In this document: positions 1 to 12,445 of the stretch, in pieces
How the letters are laid out: every line of letters starts with the position of its first letter
Position numbering within the stretch: the first letter of the stretch is position 1
Origin: Macrostomum hystrix
Taxonomy: Eukaryota > Platyhelminthes > Macrostomidae
DNA: 64,000 nucleotides
Direction: 5' to 3'
Assembly (NCBI GenBank): GCA_950097015.1
Contig: CATNEN010000003.1
Coordinates: 2,355,001-2,419,000 of the forward strand
Notes under the pieces: generated by a model
The model's input: only the letters and a program-made list of their open reading frames with translations
What the model was told of the DNA's origin: nothing
The model's database searches: none
Position numbers and translations under genes: made by a program

Positions 1-988
1 CTCTCCCTCTCTCACCGTCTCTCTCCATCTCTTACTGTCTCTCTCCATCTCTCACTGTCTCTCTCCATCTCTCACTGTCTCTCTCCATCTCTCACTGTCT
101 CTCTCCATCTCTCACTGTCTCTCTCAATCTCTCACTGTCTCTCTCCATCTCTCACTGTCTCTCTCCATCTCTCACTGTCTCTCTCAATCTCTCACTGTCT
201 CTCTCCATCTCTCTCTGTCTCTCTCCATCTCTCACCGTCTCTCTCCATCTCTCACCGTCTCTCTCAATCTCTCACTGTCTCTCTCCATCTCTCACCGTCT
301 CTCTCCATCTCTCACTGTCTCTCTCCATCTCTCACCGTCTCTCTCCATCTCTCACCGTCTCTCTCAATCTCTCACTGTCTCTCTCCATCTCTCACTGTCT
401 CTCTCCATCTCTCACTATCTCTCTCCATCTCTCACTGTCTCTCTCCATCTCTCACTATCTCTCTCCCTCTCTCACTGTCTCTCTCCATCACTCACTGTCT
501 CTCTCCATCTCTCACTATCTCTCTCCATCTCTCACTGTCTCTCTCCATCTCTCACTATCTCTCTCCATCTCTTACTGTCTCTCTCCATCTCTCACTGTCT
601 CTCTCCATCTCTCACTGTCTCTCTCCATCTCTCACCGTCTCTCTCCATCTCTCACCGTCTCTCTCAATCTCTCACTGTCTCTCTCCATCTCTCACTGTCT
701 CTCTCCATCTCTCACTGTCTCTCTCCATCTCTCACTGTCTCTCTCCATCTCTCACTGTCTCTCTCCATCTCTCACCGTCTCTCTCCATCTCTCACCGTCT
801 CTCTCCATCTCTCACTGTCTCTCTCCATCTCTCACTGTCTCTCTCCATCTCTCACTGTCTCTCTCCCTCTCTCACTGTCTCTCTCAATCTCTCACTGTCT
901 CTCTCCATCTCTCACTGTCTCTCTCCATCTCTCACCGTCTCTCTCCATCTCTCACCGTCTCTCTCCATCTCTCACTGTCTCTCTCCAT
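1..988. repeat. 20-bp minisatellite, runs off left edge
   Basis: About 49 copies of a pyrimidine-rich 20-bp unit, CTCTCCATCTCTCACTGTCT, stay in perfect register: each 60-base line holds three units. Variants are point changes (CAAT for CCAT, ACCG for ACTG, ACTA for ACTG). The array ends where ATCAATCATATTTT begins. Its left boundary is outside the window. Confidence 0.97.
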
Positions 989-2273
989 CAATCATATTTT
1001 CGTTTTCTTCTCTTCTGCAGTCTCCATCATCCCACGCGTTTTTCTGTCTACCTCAACTGTCGTGTTGTCAATAAAATATCCCTAATACTACCCTACTAGT
1101 TTAGGCAAAAATGTCAAACAAGACACTCAACACTAAGCCAGAAGTGCATGAGGTGATCAAATTTCATATTTTAGGAATTATGAAACTTATCACCAACGCA
1201 AAATGAAATTCGTGAGATACACAGCACGATTTGGTTTATTTTATTTCCCGGAAAATGTTTCTCGGTACTTTTCTAACGCTTCGTTCCACTTCCCATGCCA
1301 TTAAACCGCACATTTTTTCTTTGAAAACAAACAGCAAAGTGCCAAATCTTTCGCGAAGACCAGGCAGAAAAAAAGCGGCGAATTCGGAAAATGCCATTCT
1401 GCTTTCCTCGCATGTTTTATCTACTGAAGAATTCTGCTTTCAATTTCAACACACTACCATAAATTTCTGATATCGCGCACTTCATCATAAACTTATCTGC
1501 ATCAAAATTTATAGTGGTAAATATCTTTTTTTCATGTTAAGGATTATTATTATATAAAGCAAGCTATACGAGTATTTAACTCCAAAGTTCAGTTGTGTAA
1601 TAGTCCAATTTTTTTATTGGTCAACGAAGGCTTCCCCGAAAGTTGTTACTATTTTTAGCAAAAAAAATCGATAACGGAATTCCTAATTGCTCGTAATAAC
1701 ACTTGAACTTAATTCTCGTGATTATGAAACAAACTAGAAAAAGCATCTGAGGCATTATAAAAAGAATTGCCAATTTTTAACCGTCAAAGTAATAGTAGAG
1801 CTGGAAAAAGTGAAAAGCATTTGCAAGGAAAGCAGAATGGCATTACTGTAAAAAATCTAACACTAGAAAAAAGCTGGACACCAGCCACTCACTACGGCGT
1901 CTAATGTCGGACGCTTCACAGAACTGAAGAGCCAAGTAAATGCAATGAATTGTCCCCTCGCCCATTGTTGCTAACATAAATGCGACTATTATACTCTGTA
2001 ATACCACACACACTCAACAATGAAAATGGCATCTTTAAAAAATATACCTATTGCTGACACTGTGCGTGACAACATTTGTCAGGAAATATTTTAGTAAATT
2101 TTCATCCGCATCATCTTAGTAAATAAAATTGAATGATGCTGTGTTATGCTGTGTATGTTGGCTTGTTAACTTCGCAAAGTGTTATCATATAACAGCTAGA
2201 ATTCATGCATTTTGCATTCTAATTCATGCTGTCTAATTTTGTTTAAACACTTGTGCTCTCTGTTCTTTTCTAT
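989..2273. other. AT-rich spacer, nothing recognised
   Basis: No coding exon, RNA or mobile element is recognisable on either strand. The longest open frame (1231-1470, plus) has no family resemblance and lies in AT-rich sequence. Confidence 0.5.
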
Positions 2274-2676
2274 AAGTCTTCATCTCACCCTACCAAGTCT
2301 TCATCTCACCCTACCAAGTCTTTACCTTACCCTACCAACTCTTCCTCTCACCCTACCAAGTCTTCATCTCACCTACCAAGTCTTGATCTCACCTACCAAG
2401 TCTTCATCTCACCCTACCAAGTCTTCATCTCACCCTACCAAGTCTTTACCTTACCCTGCCAACTCTTCATCTCAACCTACCAACTCTTTATCTCACGCTA
2501 CCAAGTCTTCATCTCACCCTACCAAGTCTTCATCTCACCCTACCAAGTCTTCATCTCACCCTACCAACTCTTCATCTCACCTACCAACTCTTCATCTCAC
2601 CCTACCAACTCTTCATCTCACCCTACCAAGTCTTCATCTCACCTACCAACTCTACATCTCACCCTAACAAGTCTTC
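2274..2676. repeat. 21-bp minisatellite
   Basis: About 19 units of a 21-bp repeat with core TCTTCATCTCACCCTACCAA. Some units have lost one base of CCC, which shifts the apparent reading frame. The long plus-strand open frames here are periodic serine/proline/threonine artefacts of the repeat. Confidence 0.95.
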
Positions 2677-3800
2677 CTCGTCCAAACGCCCTGTATTTTG
2701 TCTGTCAACAAAAAATATATTTTTATTACTCTTTAATCCTAATATCAATGTTTTCCTCTATCATTCTAACTTCCCTAGTTCCCGCTGACCAAAGTAATTC
2801 AGCTGCACTTTTAAAAATTATTCTCACCTTTAGCAAAAAAAGGAAAAAAGGGGTTGCCAAAATAGTAAGGCTAGTAACGAAGCCATCTACTAGAAGCAGA
2901 AGCCACTAAGGCCGCGAACGGTAACTTAGCAGGAATCGAATTTCTATATTTTAGTGTTCGTGTTTTTGCACCGCTTTCGATTTATCTTCAAGCCTAAGAC
3001 AACTAAAAGCCAGTCCTTGTCTTCGATTCGTAATCTCCCAAATGCTTGTTCCCAATATTTCACCTGGGATTTGGGAAGGAGGAAGTACACAACTTGCCAC
3101 TTAGCTACTTAAAATAGGTGATACGTGCGACAGATACTCTATCGCACTGTGTGTTAATTGTGTCAATCATTATTTGAGGGTCCAAGAACTTACTAAATTG
3201 AATTCTTTTCTGAATCTCACAACCTGATATTTTCTTGTTTGAGATAAACGTTCTTAAAGAAAGGAACTGCAATGACTTTGTTATGTGTTTTGTTCAAAGA
3301 TACTAAAGCCTTTAATTTTCAAAGGTTTTTATAAATTTAACGGAATTAGACTCAAACGGAAGCGTCACCAACATCAGATTTGAAATAGTAAATAAGATAA
3401 CGGATACAACTTAAAGGGACAAAACGAACCTGCTCGTTGTAAATTCTTAGCCTATGGATTACAAAAGATTTTTTCAATTTGCTACATAAATAATTATTAG
3501 CGACTTTGCAAAGAAATTTGTGTATTCTAAGAAACAACACACGAAGTCTATAGCTATACTTTAATAGCTGTTCGAATAGCAATTGAAGTTTAGTTCTCAG
3601 TTAGAAACTACCTGTATCAGTTTAAAAGGTGTCCCTTTGGCAAAGCACGTTTGCAAAGAAAATTGTTTGTTCTGCTTCTACAGTGAACTTGCATTCTTTT
3701 ATTTCTTGCTTAGAACAGCATTTCTCTTACATTTTGTCTGCTCTCTTACAAAGAAAATATTTTGAAAAAAGGGGAAACTATGAGATTCTATTCTTCATTT
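2677..3800. other. AT-rich spacer, nothing recognised
   Basis: Unique AT-rich sequence. Two short open frames at 3352-3582 (minus) and 3583-3765 (plus) have no recognisable motif and are probably chance. Confidence 0.5.
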
Positions 3801-4470
3801 AGGTCACGACTCCCGTAACACACACTGAATCACTCCTCCAGTCACATTTTAGGTCACTCTTCCAGTGTTCTAGGTCACTCTTCCAGCGTTCTAGGTCACT
3901 CTTCCAGTCACACACTAGGCCACTCCTCCAGTCACACTGTAGGTCACTCCTCCAGTCACTCTGTAGGTCACTCCTCCAGTCACTCTGTAGGTCACTCCTC
4001 CAGTCACACTGTAGGTCACTCCTCCAGTCACACACTAGGTCACTCCTCCAGTCACACTGTAGGTCACTCTTTCAGTGTTCTAGGTCACTCTTCCAGTGTT
4101 CTAGGTCACTCTTCCAGTGTTCTAGGTCACGCTTCCAGTGTTCTAGGTCACTCTTCCAGTGTTCTAGGTCACTCTTTCAGTCACACACTAGGCCACTCCT
4201 CCAGTCTCAATCTAGGTCACTCCTCCAGTCTTACTGTAGGTCACTACTTCAGTCTTACTCTAGGTCACTCCTCCAGTCTCACTATAGGTCACTCCTCCAG
4301 TCTTACTCTCTGTCACTCCTCCAGTCACAAACTAGGTCACTCCTCCAGTCACACTTTAGGTCACTCCTCCAGTCACACTGTAGGTCACTCCTCCAGTCAC
4401 ACTTTAGGTCACTCCTCCAGTCACACTGTAGGTCACTCCTCCAGTCACACTTTAGGTCACTGAAGGTCAC
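3801..4470. repeat. 24/21-bp mixed minisatellite
   Basis: Tandem units starting AGGTCACTCCTCCAGTCACA (24 bp) are mixed with a 21-bp form starting AGGTCACTCTTCCAGTGTTC. The 21-bp form clusters at 3860-3900 and 4065-4170, so the array is a mosaic of two related monomers. Confidence 0.95.
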
Positions 4471-4493
4471 TCTCCATATTCGCACACTCGAGA

Positions 4494-4688
4494 GTTCACT
4501 CATGCCAGCTTGATCCAAACGTAAGTTCACTCATGCCAGCTTGATCCAAACGTAAGTTCACTCATGCCAGCTTGATCCAAACGTAAGTTCACTCATGCCA
4601 GCTTGATCCAAACGTAAGTTCACTCATGCCAGCTTGATCCAAACGTAAGTTCACTCATGCCAGCTTGATCCAAACATAAGTTCACTCA
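4494..4688. repeat. 31-bp minisatellite, 6 copies
   Basis: Six nearly identical 31-bp units contain CATGCCAGCTTGATCCAAAC, with starts at 4501, 4532, 4563, 4594, 4625 and 4656. Only the last unit differs, by one base, so the array is young. It almost touches the 24/21-bp array on its left. Confidence 0.97.
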
Positions 4689-5451
4689 AAAGATCACAAA
4701 CTTAATTTCCCAGTTTCCCAGTGCCCCAAGTCCTATTTTCACTCACTCCCGTCCTTCCCGTATTCGACTGTCCATCACAAAAAAACCCCTCGATATTCCC
4801 AACAGGAGCAAAAAAATTGTGAAATCATCCACCACACCCTGCATTCCGTCCTTGTAGAATCGACAAAGAATCATTGATGCTAAAAAAATTGATGGTGAAA
4901 GTTGATAAACTGCAGTTCAGCATGCGGTCCTTGTCTCCTGGCCCCCTTCACCTATAGCTTATAGGTAGCTACAGGTCAGAGATAGTAACATATAGTAACT
5001 ACAAGAAGGACTTAACAGACGACAATATGAATCTCTAGGGGTGTATTGGCTATGCATAAACCAACAATTCTGAATCCAATGCGTTTGTGCAGCGAAATTC
5101 TATTGCACAGGCCTCACTAAATATAGTAGAAACTTGTAGCTTACTGAGAGCGAACTGCTAAGAGATATTTTTCGATGTTAAAATGAGATAGAGTTAAATA
5201 GTTTGCGCCCAGCAACTGGCATGCACTTTCTCATGCATTTTTCCTGTTTGGGCTTGATGCTATACCAAAAATTGCTTTTCCAACTCTCCGTGTACTCTCT
5301 AGGGAGAATTTTAAGGAGAAATCTCGTTTTGGGATAATTTTCTATGCGGTCGTCTTGCTTTCCTTCTTTCCTTGGACTTGAAGCGAAGATAGGAAAAATT
5401 CTGCCATTTTCAACTAGTCTAAACTGCTAGCTCAGGATCTGGGAATACCAA
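4689..5451. other. Spacer 3' of the cadherin exon (probable intron)
   Basis: Unique sequence on the 3' side of the minus-strand cadherin exon, so probably part of its first intron. I find no cadherin DxNDN motif here on the minus strand, and therefore no second exon. Confidence 0.4.
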
Positions 5452-5612
5452 CTGATTCAAATGGGTACCAACCAGCATTAGCTGTGGTAATTGAGGGTGG
5501 GTGTGGCGTCCCCCCAGTCTATGGACTGAACAGCCGTACGCAGCCGTCAGATGCGGCAGTGCTGTCAGCTGCACATCTGACCCAATCGGGGCAGGTGTAG
5601 TTAATTATTGTT
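5452..5612 (+). mobile_element. SINE A, 5'-truncated copy
   Basis: Matches the 3' two thirds of SINE family A, from the segment around ATGGGTACCA through the conserved block TCTATGGACTGAACAGCCGT to a short AT tail. The tRNA-like head is missing. It lies about 45 bp from the cadherin exon's donor site, inside the presumed intron. Confidence 0.85.
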
Positions 5613-5655
5613 TACTAATTAAATAAAGCAGTAACAAAGGCAACGGAGAACTCAC

Positions 5656-6492
5656 TGTGAAGATTGTTGTGCCCCTAGGCGTATTCTCAGGCACGGTGAT
5701 GTTATTGCTTTTCTGTGTGAACACCGGACTATTGTCGTTAACGTCTTCGATCATCAGTTGATATCTGGTGCGGCCTTCCCGGTTGCCATTGTCCCTAGCA
5801 ACCAAATCAAACTCGTACTGATTATATCGTTCAGCGTCCAGGCCCTTTAAAATTGACAGGAACGGAGGGCCCGTTTGAGAATTGATGAGCTGAAAGTCTT
5901 CCGCGGTGCCATTCGTCATGTTCTCCATGGAGTAGGTGATGGCGTTGAACTGTTGTGACAAGTCTTCATCCCTGGCCAGTGGCAGCTGGATCCTGGAGTT
6001 CGCGCATGCGGCGGACACCAAAATACACATGGTCTCTGCGCGACTGTCTGTGAAGAATGTCTGGACAAAAGTTGGCGAATTGTCGTTAATGTCCTTGACA
6101 ATGAGGGTGAAACTGGCGCGAGCAACTATATTGGACTGCCGATTGCGCACAATCACTGTGAACATATGTCTCAATTCGCCGTCCTTGCACTCCGTGTACT
6201 CATTGCGCGTACCGCGACACATGGCCTCGATGTCGAGGACGGTCTTTGGCCGAATGACGCCCGAGTTGGTGTCAACCTCGATGTAAGGATCGTCCAACAG
6301 GAGGCTGTAACTCAGGCCGGAAACATCGCCAAAGTTGTCTCGCAGTTTTCCAGCGACGGCGACGTTCACCAGAGACCTCACAGGCTCCTCTTCGTTAGTG
6401 CGAATGTTGTAGTTGAAAACGAACTGACTGGCAGCGTTAACTGTAGCTGCGACCAGGCAGAGACAAGCCAGCAGTTGAACTTTGATTGACAT
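5656..6492 (-). CDS. Cadherin / protocadherin-like protein, first coding exon (partial gene)
   Basis: Encodes 279 residues of a secreted or membrane cell-adhesion protein. The second in-frame ATG (6492) is chosen because it gives a textbook signal peptide (MSIKVQLLACLCLVAATVNA); an upstream ATG at 6540 would put 16 polar residues before it. Cadherin repeat 1 spans about residues 24-142 and ends in the calcium-binding DINDN motif (134-138). Repeat 2 spans about 143-258 with DAER (219-222), RDNG and DVNDN (250-254). A third repeat begins with VPENTPRGT. The exon ends at ACA followed by the donor gtgagt (5655-5650), phase 0. Known family role: calcium-dependent homophilic adhesion. Repeat 1 carries a cysteine-containing insert and repeat 2 an extra cysteine-rich loop, both unusual. 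Transmembrane and cytoplasmic parts are not found in the 5.6 kb downstream. Whether it is protocadherin, Fat-like or another subfamily cannot be decided from this exon. Confidence 0.9.
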
Positions 6493-6690
6493 TGTGAGAG
6501 GCGAGTCGTGCAGTTTAGTTGGTCGGTCGAAAAACTGCAAATTGTTTCAATGCGTGCTTGTGACTCTTTGAAGTTGCAGAACGATAACGAAAAAGGGTTA
6601 CAATAGCTTGTAATTTTATTTTATGAACTGATTTTCTAGGTATCGGAATAAATTCGATTTATAGTAATGTGTTCGAGAAACTAGAACTCA
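6493..6690 (-). promoter_or_regulatory. Probable 5' UTR / promoter region of the cadherin gene
   Basis: About 200 bases separate the cadherin start from the 21-bp minisatellite. No TATA box or other defined promoter element is convincing. The role is inferred from position only; an upstream non-coding exon is also possible. Confidence 0.3.
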
Positions 6691-7840
6691 AGGTAATATT
6701 TTCGAGTATCTTGGCAAAATGTTCGAGCATCTTGGTAGAATGATCGAGCATCATGGTAAAATGTTCGAGTATCTTGTTAAAATGTTCGAGTATCTTGTTA
6801 AAATGTTCGAGTATCTTGGTAAAATATTCGAGTATCTTGGTAAAGTGTTCGAGTATCTTATGGTAAAATGTTTGAGTATTGTGGTAAAATGTTCGAGTAT
6901 CTTGGTAAAATGTTCGAGTTTCTTGGTAAAATGTTCGAGTGTCTTGGTAAAATGTTTAGAGTATCTTGGTAAAATGTTCGAGTATCTTTGTAAAATGTTC
7001 GAGTGTCTTGGTAAAATGTTCGAGTGTCTTGGTAAAATGTTCGAGTATCTTGGTAAAATGTTCGAGTATCTTGGTAAAATATTCGAGTGTCTTGGTAAAA
7101 TGTTCGAGTGTCTTGGTAAAATGTTCGAGTGTCTTGGTAAAATGTTCGAGTGTCTTGGTTAAATGTTCGAGTGTCTTGGTTAAATGTTCGAGTGTCTTGG
7201 TAAAATATTCGAGTGTCTTGGTAAAATGTTCGAGTGTCTTGGTTAAATGTTCGAGCATCTTGGTAAAATATTCGAGTGTCTTGGTAAAATGTTCGAGTGT
7301 CTTGGTAAAATATTCGAGCTTCTTCGTAAAATGTTCGAGTGTCTTGGTAAAATGTTCGAGTGTCTTGGTTAAATGTTCGAGCATCTTGGTAAAATATTCG
7401 AGTGTCTTGGTAAAATGTTCGAGTGTCTTGGTAAAATATTCGAGTGTCTTGGTAAAATGTTCGAGTGTCTTGGTAAAATATTCGAGTGTCTTGGTAAAAT
7501 GTTCGAGTGTCTTGGTAAAATGTTCGAGTGTCTTGTTAAAATGTTCGAGTATCTTGTTAAAATGTTCGAGTGTCTTGTTAAAATGTTCGAGTGTCTTGTT
7601 AAAATGTTCGAGTGTCTTGGTAAAATGTTCGAGTATCTTGGTAAAATGTTCGAGTATCTTGGTAAAATATTCGAGTGTCTTGGTAAAATGTTCGAGTGTC
7701 TTGGTAAAATGTTCGAGTATCTTGGTAAAATGTTCGAGTGTCTTGTTAAAATGTTCGAGTGTCTTGTTAAAATGTTCGAGTGTCTTGGTTAAATGTTCGA
7801 GTGTCTTGTTAAAATGTTCGAGTGTCTTGTTAAAATGTTC
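6691..7840. repeat. 21-bp minisatellite upstream of the cadherin gene
   Basis: About 54 units of a 21-bp repeat, AAAATGTTCGAGTGTCTTGG plus one base. Variants alternate TGT/TAT and GGT/GTT. Because 21 is divisible by three, open frames of up to 307 codons exist on both strands, reading periodic heptapeptides; these are not genes. Confidence 0.97.
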
Positions 7841-8600
7841 AGCTTGGCAATTTTGTTCCCATCTCATTGTTGATAGCTATAGAGCTTGACCAATTAATCA
7901 GCTAGCTTTTGGGAGCATTTGTCAGAGTTCAATTTGCAGCCCAGCAATTAGATTGAATTTAACAGCGCAAGCATTTTTTTATTTTGACTGCTCAATTATT
8001 ACGATAAATACAGGCTGCAATTGACCAAAGGATAAATTGATGCTATTGCAATTATCGACGACCGATTCTCGAAGACAAACATGGACGTTATAACACTCTG
8101 TCGATGTTTTTCTTCTAAATTTTTCGATCGGTCGAAACGGGGATTAGATGGGAGTCCAATGCTGTAACCATAGGGATAAAAGCCATATAAAATATCCCCC
8201 TTAGATTTGGTTTTTGTTTATCAGACAATATAAAACTGCTGCAGTAAATCATTACCCACCGGTCGATCCTGCAGAAACATAGAAGTGAAAAGATGTGCCA
8301 AATAGCGCGACCGAAAATATCCCATTGCAAGCGAGAGGGACACGTGCCAACGATGGGATGGTGGGGGGAAATCTCTCTAGTCTCTATCCCTGTATGGGCA
8401 AATGGCAATTCCATAGATTGCCAGTTAATGAATTATTTATAAAGAGGGGGAGAGACCCCGACGTGAGGACCGCGAGAGACTTGATGGGCTGTCCCTCGCT
8501 CAGTTTGGTTTCTATTCTCTCTGATATCTCTCTTATCTGTCGTTACTCAGCATCAGGTCTCACTGGCGTATAATTCTAAAGATTAAAACTGCATAGTAAA
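7841..8600. other. Spacer, nothing recognised
   Basis: Unique sequence between two arrays. Overlapping open frames on both strands at 8115-8573 show no conserved motif. Confidence 0.45.
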
Positions 8601-8638
8601 GATTGATTGATTGATTGCTTGATTGATTGATTGATTGA
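8601..8638. repeat. (GATT)n microsatellite
   Basis: About nine GATT units with one interruption (GCTT), directly preceding the 33-bp array. Confidence 0.95.
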
Positions 8639-8642
8639 GCTA

Positions 8643-9036
8643 AATCTAAAGCTTCAGTGATTCAGGCCCTAGCTATATCTGAAGCTTCAGTGCTTCAGGC
8701 ACTAGCTATATCTGAAGCTTCAGTGCTTCAGGCACTAGCTATATATGAAGCTTCAGTGCTTCAGGCACTAGCAAAATCTGAAGCTTCAGTGATTCAGGCA
8801 CTAGCAAAATCTGAAGCTTCAGTGCTTCAGGCACTAGCTATATATGAAGCTTCAGTGATTCAGGCACTAGCAAAATCTGAAGCTTCAGTGCTTCAGGCAC
8901 TAGCTATATATGAAGCTTCAGTGATTCAGGCACTAGCAAAATCTGAAGCTTCAGTGCTTCAGGCACTAGCTATATATGAAGCTTCAGTGCTTCAGGCACT
9001 AGCTATATATGAAGCTTCAGTGCTTCAGGCACTAGC
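8643..9036. repeat. 33-bp minisatellite with palindromic core
   Basis: Twelve 33-bp units. Units with the CTGAAG form carry the 12-base perfect palindrome CTGAAGCTTCAG, and most carry the short hairpin AGTGC-TTCAG-GCACT. Two variant positions (GCTTC/GATTC and CTATATAT/CAAAATC) alternate along the array. An in-frame open frame (8657-9094) is a by-product of the period. Confidence 0.96.
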
Positions 9037-9599
9037 AACACCTCATGCTTCAGTCAGTGCTTTTCAAATCCTCACCAACAATTGGTGTATTTAAAAACCC
9101 AATAAAAACTTCCCAAAAAAAACTCACTCCAGTACTCACAGAAATTTTGTGTCTTTGTCCCGAAATTCCGCCAGGCCCTCAACTGAAGAATCCTCAAATT
9201 ATTATTTTACGATCCCGATGCGCAGATCTCAACTGTAGATTAGCGACTCAAATTGCTCACATTTTTGTGTGAGTCATGTGTGCTCAAATGTGCATCTTGG
9301 AGCAAAATTATTTATTCTGTTTTATGTCTACAGAAAATATCGGAAACGCAAAAATCACACTGGCTTGAATTGAGAGAGCCTGTGTCATCTAAGAGTTGAC
9401 AGACGGTGTGTCCACGCCCCCCTTTCACTGTTTGCCTGTCATAGATATCAAAGTATTTTCCTACGTCTCAAAATTCGCTTTTCAATGTTCCATTTTTAGT
9501 ATTTTTTGGTTTAAAAAAAGCATTAACTAGGATGTGTTTCATTCCAGAAAGGGCTCAAAGGCATTTCTTGAATTTCTCTGATTTGCACTTCTCACTGCA
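9037..9599. other. Spacer, nothing recognised
   Basis: Unique AT-rich DNA with no identifiable gene or element. Confidence 0.45.
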
Positions 9600-10496
9600 A
9601 GATCTATGAAGTACTTAGTAACAGATCTATGAACTATACTCACTCACAGATCTATAAACTACTCACTCACAGATTTCTAAACTACTCACTCACAGATCTA
9701 TAAACTACTCACTGTCAGATCTATAAACTACTCACTGCCAGATCTATAAACTACTCACTGTCAGATATATAAACTACTCACTGTCAGATCTATAAACTAC
9801 TCACTGTCAGATCTATAAACTACTCACTGTCAGATCAATAAACTACTCACTGTCAGATCTATAAACTACTCACTGTCAGATCTATAAACTACTCACTGCC
9901 AGATCTATAAACTACTCACTGTCAGATATATAAACTACTCACTGTCAGATCTATAAACTACTCACTGTCAGATCTATAAACTACTCACTGTCAGATCTAT
10001 AAACTACTCACTGCCAGATCTATAAACTACTCACTGTCAGATCTATAAACTACTCACTGCCAGATCTATAAACTACTCACTGCCAGATCTATAAACTACT
10101 CACTGTCAGATCTATAAACTACTCACTGCCAGATCTATAAACTACTCACTGTCAGATCTATAAACTACTCACTGTCAGATCTATAAACTACTCACTGTCA
10201 GATCTATAAACTACTCACTGCCAGATCTATAAACTACTCACTGCCAGATCTATAAACGACTCACTGCCAGATCTATAAACTACTCACTGTCAGATCTATA
10301 AACTACTCACTGTCAGATCTATAAACTACTCACTGTCAGATCTATAAACTACTCACTGCCAGATCTATAAACTACTCACTGCCAGATCTATAAACGACTC
10401 ACTGCCAGATCTATAAACTACTCACTGTCAGATCTATAAACTACTCAATCACAGATCTATAAACTACTCAATCACAGATCTATAAACTACTCACTC
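9600..10496. repeat. 23-bp minisatellite
   Basis: About 38 units of a 23-bp repeat with core AGATCTATAAACTACTCACT. The variable part is GTC/GCC. Edge units are more diverged (CTCACAG form) than central ones, as expected if the array grows from within. Confidence 0.97.
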
Positions 10497-11223
10497 TAAA
10501 CCGATAAATATTGCATTAAAATCTAGCCTCATACTTTTCAAGATTTTCGAACATTGCAGAAAATAAGTTAGCTTTATCTACAGCTGCTGGCCAATTGTGG
10601 GATACACTGAAGCATGTTTTCTGTTCCCAAACTATTAATCAGATCCCAATAATTTAGTGATAAAACCAGAATCTCCACATACTAGATTATAAGAGGCTGT
10701 ACAAATATTGTTCCTAAAACGATCATTCAACAGATTTTCTAGGAATTAGCATAGCGAGCTGGGGTGACGCTAGGTCATTGCTCTGATAACTTTGCTCCAT
10801 TACATGTGGTGTGTGTGTCTGCGTTTGCAATAGACCATTGGCTCTTACTATGGAACACGTGTGGCATGTTCTAAAACAAATTCCATTTTCTTATCTTATT
10901 TTTGCAGATGTTGCTGCTGCTGCTGCTGCTGCTGCTGCGGCCCCTGCTGCAAATCGCTGACAAATTGAGATTGTGTTTTGCCTTCGAAAAAAATTCCAGA
11001 ACGTTGGGCCCCACAATATGGCATCGGAATTTAGTTCCAGCCTGTTACAAGCTAGCTAATTTATCCCATTTTTGTGTTTTTTCTCTTTATCTCGAATTTT
11101 AAAAGCTCTGGTTTAGAGACAGATATGATAAGAATATATATATATGTGTGTGTATTAGTTTCTGTATCAGCTTGTGCCAATGTCCATGATGTTAGGGACA
11201 TCGGTTCCGGAATTGGGATATGG
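10497..11223. other. Spacer with a (TGC)n tract
   Basis: Unique sequence except for about nine TGC triplets at 10912-10938. An acceptor-like TTTTTGCAG precedes the triplets and a short open frame follows (10902-11102), but there is no recognisable protein motif. Confidence 0.45.
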
Positions 11224-11850
11224 TCTATGGGATGTGGAGTCTATGGGATGTGGAGTCTATTGGATGTGGAGTCTATGGGATGTGGAGTCTATGGGATGTG
11301 GAGTCTATGGGATGTGGAGTCTATGGGATGTGGAGTCTATGGGATGTGGAGTCTATGGGATGTGGAGTCTATGGGATGTGGAGTCTATGGGATGTGGAGT
11401 CTATGGGATGTGGAGTCTATGGGATGTGGAGTCTATGGGATGTGGAGTCTATGGGATGTGGAGTCTGTAGAATGTGGAGTCTATGGGGTGTGGAGTCTAT
11501 GGGATGTGGAGTCTATGGGGTGTGGAGTCTATGGGATGTGGAGTCTATGGGATGTGGAGTCTATGGGATGTGGAGTCTATGGGATGTGGAGTCTATGGGA
11601 TGTGGAGTCTATGGGATGTGGAGTCTGTAGAATGTGGAGTCTATGGGGTGTGGAGTCTATGGGATGTGGAGTCTATGGGATGTGGAGTCTATGGGATGTG
11701 GAGTCTATGGGATGTGGAGTCTGTAGAATGTGGAGTCTATGGGGTGTGGAGTCTATGGGATGTGGAGTCTATGGGATGTGGAGTCTATGGGATGTGGAGT
11801 CTATGGGATGTGGAGTCTATGGGATGTGGAGTCTATGGAATGTGGAGTAT
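11224..11850. repeat. 16-bp minisatellite
   Basis: About 39 units of TATGGGATGTGGAGTC. A variant TGTAGAATGTGGAGTC recurs at 11466, 11626 and 11722, each time followed by a GGGGTG unit, so blocks of several units were duplicated together. All three plus frames stay open because three 16-bp units make 48 bases. Confidence 0.97.
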
Positions 11851-12445
11851 TTACTTAACGTAAGAAATTATTTAAAAAAGCTTTTTGGCTTCGAATCTCC
11901 TTCTGGGTTACTCAAGAATTAAAAAATCCCCATTTCAATCTAAACTATCGCTGTTGCGTAATCTATAGAGTGGTTTTGATTCACGATTTTTATCGATTAC
12001 CCAAAATCTAGAAATAAGACTCGAGTTCGATGAAGAATAAAAAAGAGAAAGAAAGAAAAGGCGACGTTAGGAGGTTCCAGGACTGAATCACGCAACAAAA
12101 ACTCGAAAGACTCGAGCACAGAAACGTGAGTACACAGAGAAAAAAAAATTGGGCGCAGAAATGAAAGAAAATGATGAAGGTCGGTGGATTAGTTTTGGTC
12201 TCACAACAGGCCGCTGATTGATTGAGCTCTTCCCTGGCCAAAAAAATTATTCCCCACTGTACAGAACTGGTATGGCAACCCTACGATATTATTATGAACC
12301 CCAGTGCGACAGGAAATGCCCACAATAGATCAATGCTGCCAAGTAATGTTAATATGAATGCATTTTCACTACCAGAGGATGGCTAAAACTGTTGACAAAT
12401 AAACACTGAAGGATAATTTAGTTTGACTCGAAAGAACCATATGTG
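11851..12445. other. Spacer, nothing recognised
   Basis: Unique sequence. The minus-strand open frame at 12008-12241 is low-complexity (phenylalanine/serine-rich) and unlikely to be coding. Confidence 0.45.

Noticed and set aside
5936-6489. Plus-strand open frames opposite the cadherin exon
   Set aside because: Antisense shadows; the minus strand carries signal peptide and DxNDN motifs.
6956-7889. Open frames of over 300 codons on both strands
   Set aside because: The 21-bp period lacks stops in several frames; peptides are simple heptad copies such as LEHFTKT, so not a coiled-coil gene.
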